64,000 bases of DNA from Flammulina velutipes (lineage: Eukaryota > Basidiomycota > Agaricomycetes > Agaricales > Physalacriaceae): the NCBI GenBank assembly GCA_011800155.1, contig CM022374.1, positions 2,728,001 to 2,792,000 on the forward strand. Direction: 5' to 3'. Below the pieces are notes generated by a model that made no database searches, was not told the origin of the DNA, and was given only the letters and a program-made list of their open reading frames with translations. This document shows, one piece after another, positions 43,644-54,122 of the stretch. Made by a program: the position numbers and the translations under genes. Position 1 is the first letter of the stretch. Every line of letters begins with the position of its first letter.

Positions 43644-46138
43644 ATGTCTGTCGACTCGCCCGTTGTCAAGAAACGTCCCCTACGAAGCTACCTCTGGTAC
43701 ACCACACGCTTTTATTCTCATCCTACCACAGCTGAACAGCTCGCAGGGACACATGGGACAAGTCTCCGGAGGAGCGTCGTTTTTTGACGAAGCTCGACGC
43801 ATGTCTTCTATCCTACGCGGCCCTGTCGTATTTCAGCAAATAAGTCGCTTCTCTCAACCCATCTCGTTCCCCAGACTAACCTCTGGATACATATTTAGAT
43901 CAGCAGAACATCACGGTACGGATTCCGTGAATCAACCTGAGTTATTCTAACCAAAGCGGGATTAGAACGCGTATGTATCAGGGATGAAAGAAGAGTGCGT
44001 TTTTCCTCGTTGTTCTGGTAATGGCATTGACCAGGTTTTATTCTACAGCCTGAGTTTGTAAGCTTGCCCTTTCTATCGACGCGTTGTTATCTCATGATGG
44101 CTTCAGACACGGAAACGAGTTGAACTACATCACGACCGCTTGGACGTGCGGCTATGTCATAGGTCAAATTCCGTCGAAGTACGTCGTTTAAAGAGCTTCT
44201 TTCATTTCATCGCTAATCCTTCTATAGCTTGTTGATTACTCGCATCCGACCGTCTATCTGGGTGAGCCTACCTTACCTAGCTGGCCTATACATCCATCTA
44301 ACGCGCTTAGATTCCGACTATGGAAGTCGTCTGGAGTTCTCTGACAATGCTCCTCGCCACATCCAAAAACTTCAATCATCTAATCGTTCTACGCTTCTTT
44401 GTCGGTGCGTGTCCATTTTGTGTCTCTGGTAATGATCCTCAAATTCCATCGTGCAGGTCTCGCCGAATCAACGTTTTATCCCGCTATCCAGTATGTCATT
44501 GGGAGTTGGTATAAACCGGATGAACTTGGGAAGCGTGCTTGCATATTCCATGTACGTTCTTCGTCTCTATACACGCAATACAAATTTCACCAAATCATTT
44601 CAGACTGCCAGTGCTATCGGCCCAATGTTCAGTGGTTTTTTACAAACGGTTCAGACAATCTCCCACGTTACAAGGAGTCAATTGACATCCAGCAGGGCGC
44701 GTACAATGGTTTAAACGGCGTTTACGGTCTACCTGGATGGAAATGTACGTTTCCGTCGGGTTTAGCGCTACATTGACTGACGTTCATGTAGGGTTGTTCA
44801 TCATCGACGGAATCATCACCATCCCCATCGGATTGTTAGGGTATCTCATAATGCCTGGTCTGTCCAGTCTTTGACTTGGAAACATGTATCGAGACTGATG
44901 ACCACGCAGACCTACCAACGAACACTCGACCATCAGTTTTCTATACTCAGACACAACTAGATATCGGACGCAAGAGAATGGAGGACATAGGAAGGAAACC
45001 ACCAGCCAAATTTACGAAGCAGAAGGTAATGCTCGTTCATCAACGAGAAGAACCATGCTGAGCGATTCTACTCATAGGTCAAAGGTTTCTTCAAGACTTG
45101 GCATCTTTATACACTTGTTCCTCGTAAGTCTTCTCTAGCATCATTGTTTTGGTGACCGTACTAACTCGCACTCAGTTTATGTCCTTTTCAATAATGGCGG
45201 AGGAGTTAGCAACTCCATGATCTTCTGGCTCAAGAGTTTCAACACGCCTGAACACCAAAAGTACACCATCGGCCAAATCAACATATACCCGCTTGGCCAG
45301 AATGTGGTTCAAATCATAACGAGTGCGTATTTCGAAACCTTACAGGATGCGTTATTGAACCGCGTGCTCAGCTTTGACTTGGGCGTGGACTTCCGATGGT
45401 TTGCGGTCGCGCGCACTTCCAATCGTGGTGGCTGGTGTAAGCTTGATGCTTCTGATAATGGTGTCATGGGATTCATGATCGTCCATAGACCTGGAGTATT
45501 GCCGTGTGTATCGCTCTTGCAGCTACACCGCTGTACACAAATATCGCAACCCGTTGGGCACTGTATTACATGGTCAGTCTATGAGCATCCACTGGAATGA
45601 CCATTCACTGACAAACCCGAAGACAAATGTTCAAAGTGGCTTATCCGGGATAATAATGGCCTGGGCCAATGAGCTGAATGGTCATGATAATGAGAGTGAG
45701 AAGCATTCTCGGACTTTGCTTTGCCGCTGGCTCAAACTCTTCATCTTAGAACGCTCTTTCGTCGTCGCGTGTTGCAACACATTTGCTTATTCGATTCAAG
45801 CATGGCTACCAATGTGGGTTTGAACCCGCCTAGGCATTCGGGGTGATACTTATCTTATACAGCCTCATTTTCCCTCAAGTTGACCAGCCTCGCGTTTTCA
45901 TTGGAACCGTCACTACTGCAGGCATTAGTGCCGGAATGAGTATGTATGCTAGCTTTTCATAATGAACCGTTTCACTGACGATCTTCTAGTATTCTTCGCA
46001 TTGCTGACTCTCTACCTCCATAACAGAGATATCCGTCTTGGGAAGGTACCGCTTACGCACGTAGTGGAAATCGAGACCATCGACGAGGCCGTATCGGATA
46101 CCGACAGCGCGAAATTTGACCTGCAGAAGGGGAGATAA
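43644..46138 (+). CDS. MFS transporter, allantoate/pantothenate (Dal5/Fen2) type, possible lesion
   Basis: Plasma-membrane anion:cation symporter of the Dal5-like MFS group; substrates in this group include allantoate, pantothenate and nicotinate. About 21 small exons can be chained. Recognisable blocks are SPEERRFLTKLDACLLSYAA, NAYVSGMKEDLSLHGNELNY, TAWTCGYVIGQIPSN, FFVGLAESTFYPAIQYVIGSWY, RACIFHTASAIGPMFSGFL, GLPGWKWLFIIDGIITIPIG, YVLFNNGGGVSNSM, YTIGQINIYPLGQNVVQI and NTFAYSIQAWLP. Exon 5 is only 9 nt (44049-44057) and restores EDLSLHG. Trouble is at 43841: after YFSK the frame meets TAA, and no GT donor exists before it, where the family expects SKYLDQQN. A GC donor (CA/GCAAAT, near 43835) would rescue the frame but drop about five residues of helix 1. 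So the gene is either damaged or oddly spliced. Confidence 0.75.
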
Positions 46139-46491
46139 ATGACAAATGTGTCAGATTCCTGTTAGACGAATATAATGAACCATGATATCATGAACGAACA
46201 TCAATCTCCGAGGGAAATGGGGTAGGAAGCTCGCGCTGATAAGCTATTTTGGGCGATGCGTATGTCGCGAACGATAGATTTGGTTGTCAGATGAGCTCGC
46301 ACGCCATTTGCACCTGCTCATGCTAATGGTGTATGGTACAATGCCGGTGGTCGATGAGGTGACACTTTGTCGTTCCTTGTCTTTATCTTTCCACTTACTA
46401 ATTCGTTTCTCCGGCTGTAGGTAAATATAAGACGCGTTTCGAGCGGTATGTGTCCTCTATCTCGACTCGCATCACCTACCCGACTACTGCA
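46139..46491. other. Short intergenic
   Basis: About 350 bp between the transporter stop and the oxygenase start, same strand. Nothing recognised. Confidence 0.5.
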
Positions 46492-47972
46492 ATGCCCGTC
46501 CCCGCACCCGAATTCGGTTCTTTTAACTATGTCGCCGAGACCAAGGCATGTAGATATCTCCTTGTTATGCATAAACTTTTGCTTAATCGACGTGTCTTGT
46601 GTACAGGAGGATCTCGACTGGGCTGAGCTCGTCACCGTGGATTTAGCATTGTACGGGACTCCAGAGGGAAGGAAGCAGCTCGCCGAGACGCTCATCTTCG
46701 CTGTTCGCGAGAAAGGCTTCTTCTATGTGAAGAACTTCAACATCTCGCAAGCGCGTGTGGATCGCCAGTTCCACATCGGAAGCAAGTTCTACGAGCTTCC
46801 CCTTGAGGAGAAGGAGAAATACACCGTACAGGGGTTGGGTATGTAATAGAGTTGTTTGCTAGTGCTACGCTGACGGGTTGTTTAGAACAAGGGAAGTTTA
46901 ATGGATACGTGCCAGCGGGTCGCAGGGTGTGAGTCTCCGTCGTCTATGGTCACAGGAAACTTTAACTTATCGTCGGTAGTATCAACCGTGAGACTGGCCT
47001 CAAGGACCGCGTCGAAGTTTATAACATCCCTAGTCAGTTGACTCGTGATACCTGGAGTAATCTCACCGCTGACTTAGCTATTCTCCCAGAATTCAACGGA
47101 GACTTTCCCCAGGTGCATCCACCTGTCATCGAGAAGAACATCCAGGAGATTGAGCAGTTTGCTAGGGTGAGGCCTTTAGATCAGTACGTTCAAACTTACT
47201 GAACTTACTCCGATAGGCTCTTCACTCCGAGGTCCTGGACCCCCTCTTTGTTCTCCTCGCCATTGCGCTGGAACTTCCCGAAGACTACTTCACCAATATC
47301 CATCAGTACCAGGTGAAGAGTGAGGACCATCTCCGCTACATGAAGTACAGCAAATATACCCCCGAGGAGACGAAGCAGCTCGACAACTGGGTTCGTGGAC
47401 ATACCGATTTGGGCAGTTTCACGCTCCTTTTCCGTCAGCCGGTTGCTGCTCTCCAGATTCGTTATCACTCAACGGAGGAATGGAAGTGGGTGAAGCCGGT
47501 CGACGCGACCTTGACGGTCAATGCATGTGATGCACTGCAGCTTCTGACGGCTGGGTATGTTAAGAGCACCATTCATCGGTGAGTTGTTGAGCATAATATA
47601 TGGGGTGAGGCAATTTCTGACGGGATCATATTAGGGTAACCGTACCACCACCAGACCAGCGTCACGTCGACCGTCTTGGACTCTTGTACTTCTCGAGGCC
47701 CCACAACGATGTCGTTCTCTCCACGATCAAGGAATCCCCCGTTTTGCAGAGAGCAGGGTACACTCAGAATGATTTCGAGAAAAGCGGCAACAAGGTTCCA
47801 ACCATGGAAGGTAAGTCGCTGTACTGATCCCACCTGGAGTTTTGACATCTGACGTCTCACAGAATGGACTTTCGCGAAGCAGACCTGGCAGAGGCAGAAG
47901 GGATACAGAGAAAACTTGGAAGACCGCACTGCAACCATTCTTCCAGGATTCCAGGAAAAGAAGTACGATTAG
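46492..47972 (+). CDS. 2-oxoglutarate/Fe(II)-dependent oxygenase (IPNS-like)
   Basis: Soluble non-heme iron oxygenase of the isopenicillin-N-synthase-like group, which uses 2-oxoglutarate and O2 to hydroxylate or desaturate small molecules. About 368 residues, exons 46492-46545, 46607-46838, 46886-46928, 46980-47032, 47090-47166, 47217-47578, 47635-47810 and 47863-47972. The N-terminal DIOX_N part has LAETLIFAVREKGFFYVKNF and FYELPLEEKEKY. The iron site is HTD in RGHTDLGSFTLLF with the distal His in YVKSTIHRV. The 2OG-binding pair is RLGLLYFSRP. The first intron seems to need a GC donor (AAG/GCATGT...ACAG): the only nearby GT puts a stop in frame. Substrate unknown. The same-strand order with an amino-acid oxidase and a transporter hints at a shared pathway. 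Confidence 0.92.
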
Positions 47973-48726
47973 TGTGCTGTATTATAAAGGATTAGGAATG
48001 TATAATCGAGCTGTACAAACTTGTGGAATGTGGCGCGAAGCGTGTTCGGCAGATTCCGGTATTTGGCCATAATACTTACTGCACAGTGCACACGAACTTT
48101 ATCTCCAACGTCAACGTCGTGCGGATAAACTTGCTGTCTTGCTCTTCGACGCGTTCTAAAGACGAAAAGATGTTAGGAGAAGCACTGAAGAGGTTAAATA
48201 CACTCGTACGTGTATTTTTGGGTAATTATACTGGTCCAACGTTTAAAATAACGGCTCGTAACTAACAGAAGAACTCAAGGAATCATCGCCATAAATTAGC
48301 GGTCAGGACGATTAGAAACACCTGAGCGCGATCGGAATGTTCTCCACAAATTCCCAATCATTCCTATGGTCCTGCGTGCCCGAGAACCTTTGGCTCACAC
48401 GCTCATATATATCAGAGAACTTGGCACCTGCTTGCAAGCTTCCGTGCTTCGCGTTGACACAGTTTGTCATTCACACTCGATGCGTGTGTCTTTCTAGCTT
48501 TTCACCCCATCGTCAGTGACTGACTTGAACACATTCTTAGGCTCACCTTTCCCTGCGCCTTTTGCTCTCCGCCGTATAGAGCACGTACTATAGCCAGGTC
48601 AACTGCTTGCGACCATTCTCGGTTTTTCACCGACCATCATCAGTGTAGCAGTAAGCGATCTACGAACTGGTCCAATATTCTGCCTAAACCTGTATTTTCA
48701 AGGTGTTCCCCATAGACGTGACCACC
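47973..48726. other. Intergenic, nothing recognised
   Basis: About 750 bp; no gene recognised. Likely promoter of the LRR-like gene. Confidence 0.5.
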
Positions 48727-49794
48727 ATGCCAGATCACCGCATTTGTGAAGTGCGCGAGCGTGACCTCGTTGCACTAGAGCACCTCCTCAGGGATTCGCC
48801 GGATGTCCAAATGTCCTTGAAGAGTCTAGAGTTGAAGGAGGTCCAGCCGCCGACGCATCTCTCATCGGGCTTCAATCCTATCCCGGCAGTAGCGCTCGTA
48901 CGGCTGCTCAAGACGCTTAGCTCGAAGGCGACTGGGCTCAACGAGATCATCGTCAACGGGGCAAAACACCAGAACCCCGATCTTTCCGACTCATTGCAGC
49001 TCATGCTCAATCGACGAAGGGCTCCCCAAGCAGCTATTCAGCACACGCTACTCGACACCCTTATCACCGATGTTGGATTCCCTTCATTGTCCCGCTTACC
49101 GATAACACGGTATGAACTGGATACCGACATTCTGAGCTGTGCGCCGCAATTGGCAAGATTCCTTGACCGGCTACGCAGTATCCATGTTGCGACTGGATAT
49201 GACCAAACCCTCACAGGAGGAGGAGGGATATCCTATTCACGCCAAATCACCCGGCTATCTTTCCCGGTCATGCCTACGAAGAACAATCTCAGAGATCTCT
49301 CGCTTCATACCATCATGCCTATCTTTGGACCCGCAGACGATCTTTATATGTGTCACTTCCCCAATCTCCAATTCCTCTCGTTGAAGGGCTTCGTAGCTGG
49401 GAGTGGACCCAAGTCCATGGCCAATTTCATCGTCACCCATAGATCGACGTTGAAGTCACTAGAGCTCATCAACTGTCCTATTTGCGTCTCGTCGACCTGG
49501 GAAGATGACCCCCCAACATTCACCCCGGTTCTCTACCAGATGGCGGAGCTCTTCGACGTGATTCGGGTGGAGCTCCAGTCACTGAGGTCCTTTCATATTT
49601 CAGAGGATATCAGCGCACCCTGGAACTGGCCTCATTTCCGGGAGTTGGAGGATGTGAATGATGCCTATGGGAATCTGTGGAATGCCAAACGTTTGTACAT
49701 GACGCACACTGTGTGGTTTGCGGAATGGATCATCGAGGATTTTGCGTCTGCTCCGTATCGTGCGGATTTTGAGCGGATGATGCAGCGTACGTGA
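48727..49794 (+). CDS. LRR-like hypothetical protein (F-box family relic type)
   Basis: Single open frame of about 355 residues. The start MPDHRICEV was chosen; another ATG lies in frame at 48703. The protein shows irregular leucine-rich units, as in agaricomycete F-box/LRR proteins: SLKSLELKEVQ, ALVRLLKTLSSKATGLNEI, LRDLSLHTIMPIFG, FPNLQFLSLKGFV, HRSTLKSLELINCPICVSS, VELQSLRSFHISED. No F-box (LPxELLxxI) is seen at the N-terminus, unlike the gene at 29503. It may be a truncated family member or have an upstream exon that was not found. The C-terminal half is rich in Trp and aromatic residues (WNWPHFRELEDV, VWFAEWIIEDF). Cannot be assigned a function. Confidence 0.65.
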   Translation: MPDHRICEVRERDLVALEHLLRDSPDVQMSLKSLELKEVQPPTHLSSGFNPIPAVALVRLLKTLSSKATGLNEIIVNGAKHQNPDLSDSLQLMLNRRRAPQAAIQHTLLDTLITDVGFPSLSRLPITRYELDTDILSCAPQLARFLDRLRSIHVATGYDQTLTGGGGISYSRQITRLSFPVMPTKNNLRDLSLHTIMPIFGPADDLYMCHFPNLQFLSLKGFVAGSGPKSMANFIVTHRSTLKSLELINCPICVSSTWEDDPPTFTPVLYQMAELFDVIRVELQSLRSFHISEDISAPWNWPHFRELEDVNDAYGNLWNAKRLYMTHTVWFAEWIIEDFASAPYRADFERMMQRT

Positions 49795-50737
49795 AGCTGG
49801 TACAAGCGGTTGAAGCTCGTTCACTCTGAGGATGTTATGGTTCGTGATTATGTCCTTCGTTCCTTCAGAACACTAACACATCTCTAGATAGTTGACGATT
49901 TTGGGTACCTTAATTGGAAGAATATTATTATTTTTCGTTCGTGCGTCTTGGGAGCTACATAACTGATGATAAGATTGATTGGTGGTGTGTCATTTTGGAT
50001 GTGGGGTTTGAATGCGAGACCGAGTGGTCATTAACATATGGTGCTTCTCTTTCACAGCAGATCGTTGTTGGCTGTCAGCGCATGTGGGATCAAGGTATAC
50101 GTCCTCCTGGCCAACGGGGACAACAGGTTGGCATCAGCGCTAGCGTCGTAGCCGAGTTTCTTTAGCTTTAACGGGTAAGCCTCGGTAAATATGTTTCCTC
50201 GTTCTTGACTGACAGATGAACAGTAGCATAATCCACATGTTCTGCCGTCTGGGCGGGAGAAGTGATGATGCATCAGGAAAATTTCCTCGGACGGCGATTA
50301 GCAGGTGGCGCAGAGTTTCTAGTCATGAATTTACAACGAGTTGGGTTCTGGGCCAGTTGTACACTGCAAGTAGATGCCTCAGGATGGTATACCCTCCAGC
50401 ATCTGATTCTGAGAATGGACACATTTTGTACTGCTCGTCCCTTGATTTCGGCCATTGATTCCTCCGGCAGGCACCCTTTTTACGTCCGATCGCCTCGTCC
50501 TTTAATTACCTCCACAACGTCGCAATCTTCTGTGCATATTCCTCACGACCGTTCATGACCTCTCTCGGAAACTAGAAGTATTTCAATGCAAGAGGTCAGT
50601 CCTCCCACACATGATTAACGACGTCTGACAGCTCTTCACAGAGTCTGTCGTTTATACCAGTGACTACTGTTGTATGCGCGACGCTCTTAGTGCGTAAAGT
50701 CTTCGGCACGGGAGTCAATGTGCTAAACTTAAGGTAG
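49795..50737. other. Intergenic or unresolved 5' exons
   Basis: About 940 bp. First exons of the 7-TM gene that follows probably lie near 50580-50700, but no splice chain could be fixed. Confidence 0.4.
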
Positions 50738-52098
50738 ATATACGACTATCTGTGCACTTTGGAACTAGAGGTAAGCAATGTACATTGCTAATGCTAAATG
50801 ATTTCAACGTTTTCCGCGCAGATCAACTTTATATGGCCCAATCCACTCTCTTTCAGCGGCATACTCTTCTTCTTAAATCGATACACGCCTTTCGTCGACC
50901 TCTTTATCCATTTCGATCGTGCGTCTGTCCCATATGACGTTATTCGACCTCACTGCACGTTCCCCAGTGGAGTTTTCGACTCATAACACCCTTGAGGTTC
51001 GTGCAGAAAGCCATTATGATCGCTTACTTAGTCCTCTCCCTTCAGAAATGTCGCAGAAACGACGCGATACTTACATGGTTCGTCGTGATAGGCGTTCTCA
51101 TCTCGGAAAGTGCGTGCTTGCCATTCCTCGTGAACGGATTGCATTAATGCAGGCTGTTGATAGTGATCCTTACGCTGCGCACCTACGCGTTTTGGTCAGG
51201 AGATAAGCGGATACTCGCTGTATTCGTTCTGTTAATCATCGCAGGTCCATACCATTCAACATTAACCTGAAGATCTGACACTTTTCACAGGCTCTTGGTG
51301 TACCTTGCTTTGTATTCGTACAGATGCAGCTATCTACAATCCAATGTAAGTCTTCTCAGCTTCCCGAGATAACCTTGTTGACAACGAGGCACAGATATCG
51401 TTGACGATTACGGCGGCTGCGAGGTAACATATGCCAACCCAATTGCCATTGGGACCTACGTGATTCTTGTCGTGTATGAGAGCTGTGAGATCTTTCATAT
51501 GATTCTCTTGCGCTCGCTGACGAGGTACAGTTGTTGCCGTCTTAACGCTGGTCAAGGCCTCCCAGCAACGCACGAACTCGAGCTGGGTTGTACGTTTGTA
51601 CACCGAAAGTATGTTCTTGCATTTGGTCCTTTAATCGCGCACTCACCCAAAACGTTTAGGTGTTATATTCTATATCTATATACTCGGTACGTCGATAAAC
51701 GCGAACCTCTCGGCCAAACCAAATCATAATGGCCTCTCTGTTTCAGCAGTCTCGTTAATCAACCTCATAATGCCTATAGCACGACCAGTAAGTTGTTTAG
51801 ACGAATCGACTGATTGCAGAATGCTGATCATCCTTCCTAGTCTCTGGCTAAGCGCTTTGCTGGGTATGCTGACTCTCCAATTGTTCTTGTTCACAAACTG
51901 ACATTGCTCAGGCCCTTACGCGTCCTGCACTCCGTTTTCTGCAACCGCATATTATTTCGAATAGTGGGCCATCGTCCTGTTGGGTCACCCCGGAGTGGCA
52001 GTCCCGTTCTTTCGTCCGTAGGGCCCATGATGGAAAGTGACATGGAACTATCGGACTTCACACCTTCCACGGACCTCTCATACATAGGGCGGGCGTAA
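50738..52098 (+). CDS. 7-TM DUF6533-like membrane protein (5' end unresolved)
   Basis: Fragments of one multi-exon membrane protein with the layout of the basidiomycete DUF6533 family. The first certain exon begins IYDYLCTLELE and joins, over a 50-60 nt intron, to INFIWPNPLSFSGILFFLNRYTPFVDLF, the family hallmark. Later exons give AILTWFVVIGVLISE, then LLIVILTLRTYAFWSGDKRILAVFVLLI, then NPIAIGTYVILVVYES, VVAVLTLVKASQQR, VLYSIYIL, SLINLIMPIARP and a soluble tail (LRVLHSVFCNRILFRIVGHR) rich in Ser/Pro, with the stop at 52098. About six to seven hydrophobic segments. Exact exon joins in the middle could not all be reconciled, so a lesion is possible. Family function is unknown. Confidence 0.65.
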
Positions 52099-52290
52099 CG
52101 TGCGATCTTTATTGAAACACATTGTCACATATATAATACTACTGCATGTTGTTTAACAGGACAGCGTAGAGTTGGCAGGGATGGGACGTAAGTGGCGCGG
52201 TGATCTTTTGAATGAAACAAAGAACAACAACCCGGTCAACCTCTTACATAAAGAACGACGACTTCTCTTCTCCTACCACTAATTCAACGG

Positions 52291-54122
52291 ATGGAAGTAG
52301 AATCAATCCCTCCGGTGACTGCTAACTACGAACAAGCATGCATGAAATGCTCGAAAGATAGAACCGGCGAAGTCGCTCTTTCACGATGCACGGGATGCAA
52401 GCGCGTCTTGTATTGTAGCCCAGGTACGCTTCAAATGTATACCAGATAACGTGTCGCAAAAGCTTGACCTCGTATATTCAGCTTGTCAAAGGGTATCGCG
52501 ACATTTCCAGTCGTGATTGCCGTGCTAACGATTGGAAATAGTCAGATTGGGCCCGCCACAAATCAATCTGCAAAGCATTGCGCGCGTTGACTGAGGAGGG
52601 CAAGACTTACATCCCACCATATCCGCAAATAAACGATTTCAATCTTGAAAAACTCAGCAGACTGGCGACTCAGACGGCTCATCATGAAGTGCAGGCTGTT
52701 CAGCTTATTCTTAGGCGGGCAGTTGGCATGGCAGAACAAAACTTGATCACTTATCAGCCCCGATGCATAGGATGGTGAGCTCTACACACACCTCAGCATA
52801 GGATCGTTGTAATGAACTTCTGCAAGTACTCAAACAGACCGTCATCTTCGCCTTCTTCAGCCGCCTTCTTCACTCTCGCCTTGCCCTCACTGTAAAATGG
52901 TGTTCTTCTGTTGTGATGAGCACTGGGAGGCCCAGCGGGATACTCACCTCAACCGGCCTGACAAGGATGGCCACGACGGGCTCACGCAGTGCCAACTCAA
53001 CCAAGAGATTCGCATGGATATTGTTCTCCGGAACGCTGAGGCAGATGAGTCAGGTCTAACATGGTGCCCGAGGCGTATTATGGGCTCCTGGAGGTCTGTT
53101 GCTGGTGACACCTCTTGGTTACCTGAGTACACCGAGGTTTTTCAGAGTGAATGGGGTGCGCATGGTATAACAATGAACGCCGCGGACCCTATGGGACCGT
53201 TCAAGCCATTGCTTCGCCGGAGCACAGAGGAGCTATCGTTCCCAATGACGATTCTATGGGGGCTCGAGAACTTGTACGTCGATGATGCCTGGACAAAAAA
53301 GAAGACCCTTACCATTCACGTACGGCGCATTTATCTCTTCTGCGCTGATATTGACCCTTCGTAGATCATTGGCGCATACCAAGCGGAATTCCGGGTTGGT
53401 CCAGTATTCGAGGAGATTATGCATAGAGTTCCCGAAGTTGATACACTCGAAGTTCGTCGGTTGCCCTTGATTGTTTCTCGTTTACTAACGACGTACCATG
53501 TAGCTTGTCTTTTGCGGTCCTGAGCTCGGACCACTGCTAGGACCGCGCTCACGAGGTGCTATCCCGATGGAAGTATGCCCGTACGTTACCGTATATTTCC
53601 TGGCATATGGCATGATTCAGAGATCTGATTGTACTAAACCTCGAAAATTAGGAATTGTCAACGTACACACAGGAAGCGTATCTATCAATATATTCCAGAG
53701 TATGTTGATTCTGCTCACTCAGTTGAGAGGGGACTAAGCTTGCCGTCGTAGGTTCTACCATCAATTGAAGCTGGGGAAACCTGACCTCGCCATCGCCTTC
53801 AACTCTGGTTTGTCGCAGGAAAGTCAAGAGACATGGCCAGCTACTATCAAATATCTCGTGGACTCCAAAACTCCTTCGCTGTTTACGGTATGTGGCTGCG
53901 TTCGTCGTTCCAACTTGGTGAGCCAGCGCTAAATGGACGGTGCAGGCCTACAATCGAGACGAAGCCATCGGTGATAGGAAGATCATTGCGTCGCAAGGAG
54001 CGAAGTTCATTGACGAGGCTGCGCAGAAAAATCCATGGGGATGTATCTCCCTCAAGATCGAACCGGCAAGGGTCAGTGGGTTCTACAGCATGAATGGATG
54101 GATAGCTGGAGCGTTCAAATGA
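52291..54122 (+). CDS. MYND zinc-finger protein with Mss51-like C-terminus
   Basis: About 464 residues in nine exons: 52291-52423, 52482-52492, 52542-52774, 52827-53319, 53365-53451, 53504-53580, 53652-53699, 53752-53887, 53946-54122. The MYND finger is CMKCSKDRTGEVALSRCTGC, then VLYCSPACQRSDWARHKSIC; its second half spans an 11-nt exon (52482-52492) that supplies ACQR. A second Cys set follows (RCIGC ... CPHCK ... FFCCDEHW). The C-terminal half (LVFCGPELGPLLG, AFNSGLSQESQETWPATIKYLVDSKTPSLFTAYNRDE) resembles the C-terminal domain of Mss51 and ZMYND17-type proteins. Yeast Mss51 is a mitochondrial translation activator for COX1, but family members vary. No obvious mitochondrial presequence is seen here, so the role is uncertain. 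Confidence 0.85.

Noticed and set aside
45217..45600. Separate 127-residue protein
   Set aside because: It is a set of MFS exons (NNGGGVSNSMIFWLKSF onward) read through an intron.
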